From Hyparrhenia diplandra (taxonomy: Eukaryota; Streptophyta; Magnoliopsida; Poales; Poaceae): 64,000 nt of DNA. A program made the translations under genes and the position numbers. Where the stretch lies: the NCBI GenBank assembly GCA_015847255.1, contig JADLZK010010459.1, positions 155,415-219,414 of the forward strand, given 5' to 3'. Shown here piece after piece: positions 34,440 through 45,834 of the stretch. The notes under the pieces are model-generated. The model ran no database searches and had not been told where the DNA came from. It saw only the letters and a list, made by a program, of their open reading frames with translations. The first letter of the stretch is position 1. The number at the start of each line of letters is the position of its first letter.

Positions 34440-37130
34440 TTCCGAATGACCCTTCCATTCCGTCTTGCTTTATTGCCATGATAAAGCTCAATCGGACATG
34501 CGAGAATGCATTGACAACACTAGCCTTCACACAACCAAAGTAATCGCTATGGATGTGTACACAAAGAAATCGGTTCCAAACCACAAGCGGTCATCCCGAC
34601 AAAGAAAGTTTCAATAAACTATAAAGCGCACTATCAACGTGGTGGTGCGAGTGCCACGAAGAAACAAACAAGCTCTGTCATTAGTCTTATGAAGTCGGCA
34701 TCTCAATTTTAAAAATATGATAAAAAAAAAGATGACAAGCTAGACGTTCATGAGTAGAAGTTCCATCCATTGTAAACTCGGACAATGTACAAAATACGAC
34801 ACAAAGAGTTTACAAAAAATGTTGGTCGTAATGCTCGGTCACACACAACGCATGCTCATAAAGATCAACAATACTCCTATCATGCATATCCCGATGTGCA
34901 CAATGTCAAGGTAGAGCCCGCCACAAGGCAAAAATGTTACTTTTATGTCCTTGGAAGCCCCGGCCTCTAGTTTCGATTTAAACTTGCTATTCATCCACAT
35001 ATTCGAAGAATCGGATTTGGCATGCTCGTCCGAAATTCTATTTTCTCCGAACTTTAGGAGATATACAGCACATCATCCTACTGATATACAACATTATTAG
35101 CTTTCAAACAAAGTGTGGAATAATAGAAGCTGCCGAGTAGGGCTCAAATAAAAAATAAAAACTTGAATGGCCCTTCCATTCCATCTTGCTTCATGCCCAT
35201 CATAATAAAGCTCAATCCGCAGGCAGAATGCATTGACAACACTAGCGTTCACACAACCAAAGTAATCACTTACACTTGTATATTAATGGAATGGCTAGCA
35301 CTTACACTAGGTGGATACATCATGGGGAACCATTGGAGGTTATACTATATGAAAATGAGGGCCTTGCTGATGAACCAGACTAGTATCAATGATGATCTTT
35401 GCATGAGTGTGGATGAAGAAGATGGCCATGATGAAGGAATTTATGATATGGTGCACGAGGGAATTGTATACAGCTGAAGATGAAGGTAAAAGAAAAAGGT
35501 CTATGTTTGCAATTATATTGGAAGAGATGAAGCAGCAACTCAAAGACGATAAGGGTGGCATCTCCACTGACGAGGACGAGTTTTTCCTCCAGGTTTTCGC
35601 CCCAGTTTTTCTCTCTGAAAAAATAGAGTAGCCAATAAGATACGACTATGGAGGGAGTCGCTAAACCATTACTTCCTAGCAGCTTCATGTGTACAATTTA
35701 AAATGACAAACATATCCAAGAGTTTGCTAAACTAGTTTGCCATCCTTGGATTTTTGCAAAAAAAAAAAAACTTGGCTCCAACGAGAAGAGGTAGTTACTG
35801 GACGGCCCATCAGTCGTACATGGGAACAGAACCGACGAGAAGAGGTAAAGGAAGGGTGGAAATATAATTTAGTTTCACTCTTAGGGCTCCTGATGCAAGT
35901 TTGCTAGAGTGGGAAGTTTGTAGATCTGGGATTGGTTTAGTTAGTGGAAAATGAAATGCGCTTTGGGATTAGATTCGGTGTTTACGCAAGAAGATGTGCC
36001 TCAAAGAACGCTAGATCCCGGCTTTGTGCTTCTTGGGACTCCTCATCCTTTTATAATCTCCGCGTGGGTCTTTGGGTTTGTACCTAGGATCAATCATCGG
36101 AAAAAGGATTTTAAGATGACAAAATTTTTGAGCAATGTTGTACAAGCTAGATAGCAAACCATTCAAAAAAAAAACCCTTCAAAAAAAAGGAAGGATAATG
36201 CACTTTACAATCTAGATTTTGGTGCTTACCCAAGAAGATATGCTTCCGCGATGGACCCCGGATACGCAACTACCAAAAAAAAAAAAGAAGATGTGCTTCC
36301 GCTGACGGACCCCGGATCTACAACCACCAAAAAAAAAAAAAAAACTTACGTATTTCTTTGTTTCTAGAACCACATGAAAAACCATATCTAGTTTGCATGG
36401 ATGTGATAAAGAGGTGCACCTGCCCGGGATGGAGACGAAGGCGAGGCGCCCCCCGTGTCGGACCGCTCTCTACTCTTGTTTGCTTGAGATGAGTTTGGAA
36501 AGTCAGGACGGAGAAGAGGTGAGAAGAGTACTAGTACAGTAGGTGTAGTATGGGAGAAGGAACAAGGAAGAGACGAGAGAGAGTGAGAGGCTACGAGAGA
36601 AAACTGCCCATAGTAGCACTATAAAGGAATGCGAGGTGGCAAGCGTAGAGTGTTCGATGCGCAGACACCATGGTCCCACGGTTAATGTAAAAGGGCGATC
36701 AGTAACTTGTGTGCTATTTCAAAAATTTCAAACATTGTTTGGAGTAATAGGACTATGGGAGAATTAGGAATTTGTCCCCTGAAAAAAAGTTTGTCCTACT
36801 CTATCCCAACTACCATCATTTGGGCCCGCTTGTAATTTTATCTAAATATATCCATATGATATCTTGTTTTGAAGAATTAATTGAAACAAATTTAATGGTG
36901 TAATCAAAATTTAATGCTCGGTCACACACAACAAGTACTCCTATCATGCATATCCCCGATGTGCACAAGGTCAAGGTAGAGACCGGCACAAGACAAAAAT
37001 GTTGCTTTTTATGTCCTTGGAAGCGCCGAACATTAGTTTCAGTTTTCGCTAGCTGTGCATCCACATATTCAAAATCGCATTTGGCACGCCCCTGTCCGAA
37101 ATTCTATTTTTCCGAACTTTGGCTTTTTGT
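34440..37130. repeat. Two pairs of direct repeats
   Basis: Pair one: CCTTCCATTCCGTCTTGCTT...GCATTGACAACACTAG at about 34,449-34,550 and 35,167-35,275. Pair two: TGCTCGGTCACACACAAC...CCGAAATTCTATTTT at about 34,830-35,055 and 36,910-37,120, some 2.07 kb apart. The members are similar but not identical, so the duplication is old. The rest of 35,640-36,900 holds no gene I can recognise; 36,420-36,680 is a less AT-rich patch without a product. Confidence 0.8.
35295..35640 (+). pseudogene. CACTA (En/Spm) TNP2-type transposase remnant
   Basis: One frame reads YTRWIHHGEPLEVILYENEG from about 35,311, matching the conserved YTRW.HGE start region of TNP2-type transposases. An adjacent frame reads MSVDEEDGHDEGIYDMVHEG, like the acidic stretch that normally follows. 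Stops and frame changes show it is dead. It extends to at most 35,640. Confidence 0.55.
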
Positions 37131-37214
37131 AATAAAGAAGTTGACAAATTCCACATCTCTCTTCCTGCCCTTGTAATCTAACAGTACCAGTTTCTTAAGG
37201 TGGCTTTGAAGACA

Positions 37215-39400
37215 ATCAAGATATATGTTTTTCGTATCGGTATTTTTAAAATCTCGGCGGTCACCGATAAACAGGAATATCGGATATATCGGAAATTTAT
37301 CGGCTTTTTAAAAAAAACTTCCGGACCGAATTTATAAAAAATATTTATTTTGTTCAAAAATCATGTACATCTATTCTATACCATTTTAGATAAAAAAAAA
37401 ACAAATGTAATTGCAAAAAGTACCAACTCAATGTGGTCGAGCAAGAATAGCACCTTCAAAGACATAGCTTCAAATAATATAGGTGCACTAGTCCACAACA
37501 TAATTCAAGTCCCAAATATTAGTCCAAATATTACAAAAAAGATAGTCTAAAACATCACCACTAGTCCACAACATAGCAGAATCAGTAGAGGTCCACGGTT
37601 CCAAACATGCATAAAACTAGGATAGTACAGTCCTAGATATTACAAATTCCACAGTAGTGCCAAATATTACATAATATCAGTGCACAATCCAAAATACAAC
37701 AAGTTGCACATGGCAAAATGAGTCCATATCGCACGGTACATTCATGTCAAATCACTTTGCATTTTAGCAAACAATATGTTAGAATTCATACACTAAAAAG
37801 GCCAAGTCGACATTTCAGCTACCATAGTTAGTCAATTGCATGCTAGAAGTGGAAGAAACGCACCTCACCTCTTCACTAGTACAAGTTCTTAACAGGGACT
37901 TTCTTCATCCTTTTTCGATCTTGGACGAAAGGGGAGGAGGTTGGCTGTACATTTGTCGTTGCCTTGCTCTTATGGCCAGCAGTGTCACCTCTACTACCGG
38001 TGTCATCAACCAGGTCAACCACAATGCCACTGCCTGAAGCCACACTCTTGCCTTTAGCACTAGCCGAAGCACGAGCTCCATCACCAGCCATTGTACTAGT
38101 AACAAATTAAAAAGTCATGAATTAGCATAGGGCACCAAATTATACGTGTCACTCTCAAAGTTTTCAAGTGGAGCGTGGACCAAATTATTCCTGCTGTAAT
38201 GAATTAGCATAGGGCCACTAATTGTTTGAAATTCATATTCATTCATATAGCAATAAAAGTACCAGTTTAAAAGCCCCAAGGAGAAGTGCCTAGGCAATAA
38301 GTTACATGTGGATTATGTAGCGAAAGCAGTCTTTCTATGTGATGCAAAACAAATCAGTAGCTTTGGAGCCAAAGCTCTAGTTTCTTGCTAGCAAACAAAG
38401 CTCCAGTGTACACATCCACATATAGCTAAACAGTTAGCCAGCAACTGTCAACCATTTTTAATTTTCCCTAAATCAAACTAATGAGATGTCATCAGCTGTA
38501 TGCAAGCTAGAAGTGTTGCACTGTATATATGCAGCAGCTTTTGCATCATCAATCAATATGCTTACACAGTAGCATGCATATGTATGTTAGCCATTAAAAG
38601 GATCGATAGCATGCAAGACATCTGAATTTGAGGATCCCTATGACTCAATCAATATGCTTACACAGTAGCATCAATATAACACACACACATCTGAATTTGA
38701 GGATCCCTACGACTCTACACACATCTAAGATTGAGGATGCAAACCTTCAGGATGGTTGGATGCCGGCAAGTGCAGGGAAGAAGCCGCTGCCGGCGTTGGG
38801 CAACCAACGGCGTCTGCAGTTGGAGGCGATGGACGGGCGGCACGCCTACCGGCGAGCAACGGGGAGGGCACCACCTCGGCGCCGCGCGGCCGGAGTCTTT
38901 GGGCGGGCCGGCGTCGGCGGGGACGGGCCGCCGGTGCTATGCGTCGTGGAGCGTGGACGGAGAGCGGGGCGGGCAGGACGAGCCGGGGGCAGCAGCGTCG
39001 CGGGGGGGACGGGAGCTGGGGTGGCGCAACGAGTGAGGACGGGCGCCGCACCGGCCGCGTGAAGCGGGGCTGGGCCGCCGGCGCCAGCGTGGAGCGGGGC
39101 AGGGCCGCCGGAGCTGCTCGTCCGCGTCCGTCGGAGCGGCGCGGCGGCGCTCTCTCTCTCTCTCTTTTTTTATAGAAGGTGGCGGCTGGTTGGGAGTGAA
39201 TGAGTGAGCTTCTAGGGTTAGCTGGGGCTTTTATTTGGGTGCAACAATGTTGGCGGGCTTCTACAATATTTGGGCCCAAATTTTGGCGCCCACAGTTTCA
39301 AAATTCTAAAATTTTTAGGCGGTAGGAGCAATATACCGGACCCTAGCGGTAGACGCAATATTTGAAATTACGGAAATTTCGGACCGAAATTTTTTCAGAT
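37215..39400 (-). other. Probable degenerate transposable element with GC-rich 5' segment
   Basis: Both flanks carry related text: ATCGGAAATTTATCGG with TTCCGGACCGAATTT near 37,290-37,330, and ACGGAAATTTCGGACCGAAATTT near 39,370-39,395. Inside are a 71-codon minus frame (37,876-38,091) with MAGDGARASASAKGK and SGSGIVVDLVDD, and an uninterrupted 184-codon Pro/Arg/Ala-rich minus frame (38,725-39,279) that may be compositional only. A duplicated AATATGCTTACACAGTAGCAT (without its last base) occurs at 38,557 and 38,651. No family is recognised; a hAT-like origin is a guess. Confidence 0.35.
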
Positions 39401-39990
39401 GTCTTCACCCTTTTGACCGGCCTTCAAAGATACCCGCAAATGAAACAAACAAAAAATGTGCGGAGCTGAACACCTGCGCAAAACGTAGTGACAACGATTG
39501 CACAATTTGACTAAATGAACTTTCATTCGGACATAATTTGGATTACACATAAACAAATTCAATTCATAAATCTCAAGAAATATCACCTACATTTGAGCGT
39601 GTTAAAAATCTCTTCAAGCAATATAAGCTAGAAACTAAATGTGGAATGTAAGGTACATATAAATTTTTGATCCAAATGTTAGTTACCTTCACATAGAGCT
39701 TTTGGAGGGTAGGGGAAACATTTCGAGGAAGGCTAAAAACATCATTAATGTCGAGGAGATGGCATGCACACAACCAAAACTTTAATAGTTCCCATCGGAG
39801 ATGACATTTTTGGAGCGCAACTCCGCCGTGCCGCCATGGTCGCCGGCGAGCATCTCATCGCTAACCCTCGGCGTGAGCTCTCATCTAAATTTCTAATAAT
39901 TATATTACAGCTCAACACAGTGGAAACAAACACATGTTGCAAATTAAAAGCGAACCGATGTTTACACAACAATATGACAACGAAAACCAA
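39400..39990. other. Intergenic, no gene recognised
   Basis: AT-rich DNA downstream of copy B. Only short frames, with no recognisable product. Confidence 0.5.
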
Positions 39991-39996
39991 ATAAAG

Positions 39997-40803
39997 CTAG
40001 TTTAGGGACATCTTGCACATCCTAATGAAGGCGTATACCGCTAAGCTGCTCAATTTGAGCGGCAAGAGTATGAACTCAAAACGGAGGCGGCACCGAGCGG
40101 AGCGCGACGGACGACGCCGCTCCCCTCGCCCTCGTGGGTCATGCATTCTTCCTACCGCACACGGGGCGTGTTTGTTGTCGACGCTTGACTGTACACCGTC
40201 GAAGCGGTAGGGACACGAATCAAGGTTGGGTTGAGGCACACAACCGCGTTGAGGTCCCTGGGCCAAAATACGGGCTTTCGGGGGGAGATGGTTCACCCAC
40301 CGGCCGCGGGTTGCGGCCGCCTGATTCCATGGCGCGCCGCCTTCTTGGTCCGTGGGGTTCCAACCGCGTACAACAGCATCGCCAAGAAGTAAGCCGCGCC
40401 GGAGTCCCCAGCATCAGCGGTTCTCCTGAGGAGCTCCGGCCCCTTGGGATCCCACGGCGCCGCCATCATCTTCACCATCCCCTCGTAGCATATGGCCTCC
40501 GGATGCTCGGCCTTGAGGAAGCGCCACTGCCAAAGCTCCCAGGGGAACTCTTTGTTTCGGCAGGGGCGGCAGCGGACGACCGCGGCGGAGCGACACGGCA
40601 GCCGGATCGCCTCCTTGGTGTCGGTGTGTAACGCTGAACTTGTCGCAGACGCCGATAAGCTCCATGTACATTGCATCGGCAACTTGTTCCTTCTGCTGGA
40701 GGCAGCGCTGGAGGATCTCCTGCTCGAGCAGGTCCTCCGGCAGCTGCAACAGCAAGCACGTCGTCACGGCATCTGCCGCCATCGCCAGCTTCTTCTCCTT
40801 CAT
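39997..40803 (-). CDS. F-box-like gene copy B, frameshifted
   Basis: The start at 40,803 reads MKEKKLAMAADAVTTCLLLQ and runs into LPEDLLEQEILQRCLQQ, an F-box-like helix pair of the kind that binds SKP1. MYMELIGVCDKF follows. After a frame change near 40,640 come WQWRFLKAEHPEAICYEGMV and GDSGAAYFLAMLLYA, a Sel1-like repeat block. A later frame ends FILLPLKLSSLAVYAFIRMC... at 39,997. Full length would be about 268 residues. The arrangement recalls plant F-box proteins with Sel1-like repeats (At2g35280, At1g67340 type). If functional it would recruit substrates to an SCF ubiquitin ligase. Two or three indels interrupt it. Most similar to the copy at 42.5 kb. Confidence 0.68.
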
Positions 40804-41134
40804 CGCCTTGGGAGGGGGGCGAGGGCGAGGAGGAGGGGCAGCGGCGGTGCGCGTTGTGGGGATAATAACGAGGAGTGGAAAGCAGAGTGGAGAGGAGTGA
40901 ACTAGTAGTGAAGACAGTGCGGACGGGGTTAGACACAGACATGATGGACCCAGGGCACCTATTTTATATTTCACTGCACTTGGAGTGTTGGTTACCGGCG
41001 AAAGGACACAAAACTGTCTCCACTCCTTCAAGATCTACCACGGCGGACAATAATGGTAAGCGCCCAGTTGTGGAGTCCAACGAGGACAACTCTTCCCGTC
41101 CTCAGAAGAAGCATCAAGGAGGAGAATGTATTAT

Positions 41135-41464
41135 GGCCTTGTTTGGATGCCAGGGTTAGAGTTAGATTGGGTTATTTTTTGCCTAAATAACCCAAAAACA
41201 TCCAAACACATGGGTTAGATTGGGTTATTTTGGCTCTAACCCACCAAAAAGAAGTAACCCCTCAAGGGGGTGATATTTGGGTTACTTTGGTAGATCCCAC
41301 CAACCCAAAGGCACACTAACTTGGAAAAGTGATTGGAAAAGTGCTTTTAACCCTGTTTTAACCCTGCCATCCAAACTGTCTATGGGTTAGAGTTATTTGA
41401 GGGTTAGAGTTAGAGTTAGAAAGTTACTCTAACTCTAACCAAGTTAGAGGATCCAAACACGCCC
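41135..41464. mobile_element. MITE with GGCCTTGTTTGGATG-type ends
   Basis: The left end reads GGCCTTGTTTGGATGCC and the right end, inverted, reads GGGCGTGTTTGGATCC, giving imperfect terminal inverted repeats on a ~330-bp element. The interior has GGGTTAGAGTTAG words in both orientations near each end. No clear target duplication was seen. Confidence 0.65.
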
Positions 41465-41555
41465 TGACTTATTTAGATTGTGTGAACGATGAACTGTCGT
41501 TGTTCTCAGGTTTGTCTGTTGCTTGGGTGTATATGTTGGTGTTCGTCTCTTTCTT

Positions 41556-41567
41556 TATATATTATAT

Positions 41568-41664
<97 letters not shown>

Positions 41665-41671
41665 ATATATA
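41556..41671. repeat. (TA)n microsatellite
   Basis: About 115 bp of nearly pure TA dinucleotide; open frames through it are meaningless. Confidence 0.97.
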
Positions 41672-41984
41672 ATGTCCTAATCTACCTTTATGGAATATTG
41701 TAAATATTATGTTTGCCTACATGCTTCAATGTTGATGCAATTTAATTTCTTATCATAACTCGTAAGTGTTCATCTGCATGCATGCATGAGATGAATGATA
41801 GTCATATGCATGTCTTTAGCATGTACTGTACCATTTGATGGTTATTGTTTGTCAGCCGATGTGACTATTAGTTTTTATTTTTTTGGTTTCTTTGGTCATA
41901 TGTATGGTTTCAAAGGGTAGACCTATTCGAATCTGCGTTTATCGTTTCTGTACTCCCGGGAGTAGTTACTCCCGCCTCAATAAA

Positions 41985-42215
41985 CCACGTTGCACATGTG
42001 TTCATACTTGTTTATCAGTTTGAGTATGTTTAGATACTCATATTAACGCAGTCTAGATTTTACTACGCGAATTTTTTTGAAGGAACCCATATTTTTTCAT
42101 ATATACAAACATATCACTACTGCTGTATATAAACAAAGTATATCCACATACTCTACGTATCCACCTACCCTAGATAGTCTAGTATGATCATATACTTAAT
42201 CCCCATACACTCAGC
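41985..42215 (+). repeat. Dispersed repeat, inverted relative to 51,840-52,115
   Basis: TTGTTTATCAGTTTGAGTAT and GTTTAGATACTCATATTAA here match the reverse complement of 52,040-52,100. Both copies also share AAATTTTT...GGAACC and TATATGATCATACTAGA-like text. Confidence 0.8.
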
Positions 42216-42264
42216 AGCCTCACCATGATATCCAGTGGCAGGCCCTACTGTTTGAACTAACTAA

Positions 42265-42531
42265 AAAATGTTATAACTCACAAACCAAAAAAATCAAATT
42301 AAATTCTGATTACACCATTGAATTCCTTTTAATAAATCCTGCAAAACAAGACCTCATATGGATATGTTTCGATAAAATTATAGTTGGCCCCACTCGATGA
42401 TAGTTGGTAGTATAGATTAAAGTAAAAAATAAAAAAAAAGAGAATGGTCAAAAGGGACAAACTCCATGAGACGGATGGTCAAACATGAGGTTCAAAAGTT
42501 AAAAACGACAAACTCCATGAGACGGAGGGAG
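42265..42531. mobile_element. Stowaway-like MITE, left end eroded
   Basis: The right end reads ATGAGACGGAGGGAG followed by TA, the standard Stowaway terminus and target. The body (GTTATAACTC...CAAATTAAATTCTGATTACACC) is similar to 57,590-57,831. The left inverted repeat is missing. Its right end overlaps the predicted end of F-box-like copy C. Confidence 0.7.
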
Positions 42532-43366
42532 TAGTGATATTCTAACTCATCTCGGACACAAATAAAAACTAAATAAATGTAGCTAGTTTGGGGGACGGAC
42601 ACATCGGCGAAGGCGTGCATTGCGACATCCAATTCAAATGACAGGAACCAGATTACGAACTCAAGATCGATGCGGCACCGGAGCGCTGCAAAGACAGGAT
42701 GACGGTTCCTCCGCCTGGTAGCGGTGGCGCATGTGCTTGCATCCTTCCGACCATGCACGGCGTGGGGATCGACGACGACGCGCTGCTCCGTACCGTCGGG
42801 ATCAACCAAGGTTGGGTTGCAGCGCGCAGCCTCGATGAGGTCCTCTGGGGCCCAATAAATGGCGCTTCCGCAGATTATGGTTCGCCCACCGGCCGTCGGG
42901 CTGCGGGCGCCGCTGATTCCATGGAGCGGCGCCAAGCGCTTCTTGGTCCGCGGGCTTAGGCGGTACAACATCATCACCAAGAAGTAAGCCGCGCGAAGTC
43001 CGCGGCATTAGCGGCTTTCCCGAGGACCTCCGGCCCCTTGGGATCCCTCGGCGCCGTCGTCATCCTCACCATCCCCTCGTAGCATATGGCCTCGGACGAT
43101 TGGCCTCGAAGAAGCACCCTGCGCGAGCTCCTCGAGGGAACTTTGTGCATCGCCCGGCAGCTAGCGAATCCGACGGAGCGACACGAGTTGGATCGCCTCA
43201 CCGGTGTCGATTGTCTTTGCCGAACTTGTGCGCAGCGGGTCGAAGAAGCATGTACGTTATACGGATTTTTCTTGTCCTGCTTGATGCAGCGCTGGAGGAT
43301 CTGCTGCCCAAGCAGTTCCTCCGGCAGCTGCAGCAGGAAGCACGTCGTCACGGCATCTGCCGCCAT
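42492..43366 (-). CDS. F-box-like gene copy C, frameshifted, with a MITE-derived C-terminus
   Basis: The family start at 43,366 is MAADAVTTCFLLQLPEELLG followed by QQILQRCIKQDKK; an in-frame upstream ATG at 43,483 would add a Glu-rich leader and is less likely. SSEAICYEGMVRM marks the Sel1-like block (near 43,060-43,100). The last 125 codons or so are in another frame and end ELEYHYSLRLMEFVVFNF. The final 12 residues and the stop lie inside the Stowaway-like MITE (42,265-42,531). Probably the older stop was lost or lies in another frame. The same F-box/SCF role as copy B may be inferred; at least two indels interrupt it. Confidence 0.65.
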
Positions 43367-43669
43367 CGCGTCTAGCGGTGTTGCGGCCTCTTGCCCTTCA
43401 TCTTCCTCGCTCCCGCCCTCCTTGCCCCTGGAGTAGCCGGCCTCTTGCCCTTCCGCACCACAACACGGGAAAACCGACGCCACGCCACACGCAACCCCCG
43501 AAGCAATAATGAACCGCGTAGGCCGCCGCCACGCCGAGTCCCAATAAAAGTAATAAGGATGTTTTGGTCAAACAGTTCGGGAATATAAAAATCATCATCA
43601 AAATACCTCGTCGTTGGCGGCTTTGTATTCTTCAGAGAGCACGAGAGCCTTTTCCACTAGAGGGCTCCT

Positions 43670-43905
43670 TAACTATAGACGCGTGTGTAGGGCCTTACAT
43701 GCGAATCCTTGCATGCGAATCCTTTGCGTAATCCTACACACCTCGCTGTAGGATAGGGCCCATGTCTGGCCTTGCATGCGAATCCTTTGCTTATGGCTCG
43801 CTGTAGGATAGGGCCCACGTCTGCCATTGTCGTTCCGTCCAATCCTTGGTGCAGGCCGTGCAGTACAAACGACAACACGCAAGGACGCCTACTACTCCTA
43901 CAGGC
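43670..43905 (-). promoter_or_regulatory. Conserved upstream block of F-box-like copy C
   Basis: CCTTGCATGCGAATCCTTTGCG and CTGTAGGATAGGGCCCA occur twice here. Related CTTGCATGCGTATCCTTTGC text lies upstream of other family members (51,452; 52,964; 57,948; weakly at 48,590). It marks a duplicated promoter-side block; a regulatory role is inferred only from its position. Confidence 0.45.
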
Positions 43906-44290
43906 TCTTTTTTTCGGCTTATTTCAGCTTATTCTCTCTCACAGAATACTAAATCAGCCGAACTGGCTTAGCTATATTTCAGGCGCCTAAAAAAAATACA
44001 GTATGTGGGATTTCAGGCGATGAATGCCCAGATTAGCCCGGCATCTGTTTATCTTCTTCCTCTCGCCGCCCTCTCGTTTTCGCGCTCCCCCGCCACCAGC
44101 CACCACCCCGCCGGCCCTAGCGAGCTCCGGCCAACCCTAGCGCCCGCGGCGGACACCCTCTTCCCCCACAGAGAATCACATATCACAGAGCTTTTCTATA
44201 GGAAGAACAACTCACAGAGGGGAGGGGGAGGAGGAAGAGAGGAGAAGGACATCCAAACAAAGACAAATTTGGAAAAATATAACACATTGC
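43905..44290. other. Intergenic, MITE scrap and GC-rich patch
   Basis: 43,915-43,985 (CGGCTTATTTCAGCTTATTC with AATCAGCCGAACTGG) is a small MITE-like piece also present at 55,093-55,170. 44,020-44,160 is C-rich with a 99-codon plus frame of no recognisable family. Confidence 0.4.
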
Positions 44291-44536
44291 ATGATTACGA
44301 CTAATAAAATATCTCGATTTTCATGCATACTCCCTACCTCGGGATCTTTTCAACATAAACTATGCATATGATCGATCAAATTAATCTGTTCGATCGAGAA
44401 CATCAACCATCACGTGCGCACCAAAAAGCAATCCAATTCAGTTTGTTTGATCGACAACGCCATCTAGAGAAAAGAGGAGGTAGCAATAGATCGGTGCCGC
44501 CTAGCACTACAAATAGAAAGTTTGATTGTGTGAAGA

Positions 44537-45348
44537 TCACAAACCCGAGACACCGTCAAATGATATCCGTGCTTTCTCGCTAGTGATATCTACCTGCAGA
44601 AGATTGACTGGACCGAAGAACCTCTTACACTCGTCGCGGATCCTACACTCCTCGCTGCAGAACACGGAGCAAACCACACCACCCGAGACGCAAGGACGGT
44701 CACACCGTTTTGGCTGGCTGCACTGTTGCTCGTCATGGTGAGGCACCATTTGGGCTATAGGACGGGATGTACGCCACTCTTCTGGTATATGCTCCGCCAA
44801 GTCGCCCAACCTAAAACTCCATGCATGTCGGCGGGGCCGAGTACACTTGATGCTCTTCCACGCCCCGGCCGCCGCCGGGTTTGTCACCTTTGATATCCCG
44901 CAATACCCCCGGGCATAGTCGCCGTCCGCGGCACCGGTGTTAGCCCTGTTAGAGCACAAGAGCAAGAACATAGTCGGTGGTTTCATGCCCTAACGTGGCG
45001 CGCAGCGCGCCGCATCGATCGAGTGACGGTTTCTAGTGCGCGGCCGACGGCGAAGACCCGCATACATGCCGGCTCTTCCGGCACGCCTCCGGGTTGCCGA
45101 CGGCGAGGAGGCTGGTGCAAAGACTCTCGCGATACTTGAGCGAGTAGTACAGCGGCCCGCCCAGACGCCGACCCGCCGGTGTAGCACCAGGTCTAGTCGG
45201 ATGCTTGGTCCCACGAGGGGTCGCGCACGGCGCTTTCATCTACGAACATGTGGGCCGCGCAGATTGGCGAGGGCCCCATGGGATCCGCGGCGTCCTTGGC
45301 GACTCGAATCGCAATCTCCGCAAGCATGTCACGCGGAAGGTTTTCCAT
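44537..45348 (-). CDS. F-box-like gene copy D, frameshifted N-terminal half
   Basis: The start at 45,348 reads MENLPRDMLAEIAIRVAKD, an F-box-like N-terminus. Then two or three frame changes occur through a region with AVGNPEACRKSRHVCG. From 44,986 to 44,537 one clean 149-codon frame follows, with MFLLLCSNRANTGAADGDYA, LAEHIPEEWRTSRPIAQMVP and a Cys cluster (CDRPCVSGGVVCSVFCSEEC then RIRDECKRFF). That tail recalls the MYND-type finger of F-box/MYND proteins but lacks the full ligand spacing. It ends in VDITSEKARISFDGVSGL. About 270 codons in all. It is the best preserved C-terminal half of the cluster. Confidence 0.7.
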
Positions 45349-45589
45349 GGCACGAGGGGCGCGGCGGCGGGGGGCTTTTGGTGGAAGCTCTGGCGCCCTC
45401 TAGCTATGGTCGCCGTCAGTCGAGGCGGTGAGTCAAACGGCTACCGGCGCCGGTTGGTGAGCAGCAATAATGCGGGTGCGCGGTATTTGGTGCGTGGGGG
45501 ACGTAAACTAGTAAAGAGCGGGCCGGCTGGTGCACTATCCCAATGCTCGCCTCAGAAGATACGGAGTACAAAATGTTTTCAAATCGCTA

Positions 45590-45828
45590 CACCCTCCGTC
45601 CCCACAAATAAAAGTTCGTGTTTGACTTCTAGAATCCTTGTTTGACCATTCGCCTTATGCAAAATGTTTCAAAAATTCAGATATTTTGTTTTGATTTATT
45701 TTATCATTAGAGATACTTTTATAATCATTTAATTATTTTACTATTTGCATAAAAAAATTAAAGTAAGACGAATGGTCAAACAGGATTGTAAAAGTCAAAA
45801 ATGGACTTTATTTGTGGGACGGAGAGTG
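45590..45828. mobile_element. Complete Stowaway-like MITE with TA target duplication
   Basis: The left end reads CACCCTCCGTCCCCACAAAT and the right end inverted reads CACTCTCCGTCCCACAAAT. The element is 239 bp and flanked by TA at 45,588-45,589 and 45,829-45,830. The next inner parts are also inverted: TTTGACTTCTAGAATCC...TTGACC against GGTCAAAC...GTAAAAGTCAAA. Confidence 0.9.
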
Positions 45829-45834
45829 TACATG

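Noticed and set aside
38725..39279. A 184-codon minus frame as a confident gene
   Set aside because: It is Pro/Ala/Arg-rich, lies in a very GC-rich stretch and has no motif; it is kept only as part of a probable element.
41390..41450. Interstitial telomere-like repeats (GGGTTAGAGTTAG)
   Set aside because: The plant telomere unit is TTTAGGG; these words differ and are explained by the MITE at 41,135-41,464.
41482..41703. Tyr/Ile repeat frames
   Set aside because: They are translations of a (TA)n microsatellite.
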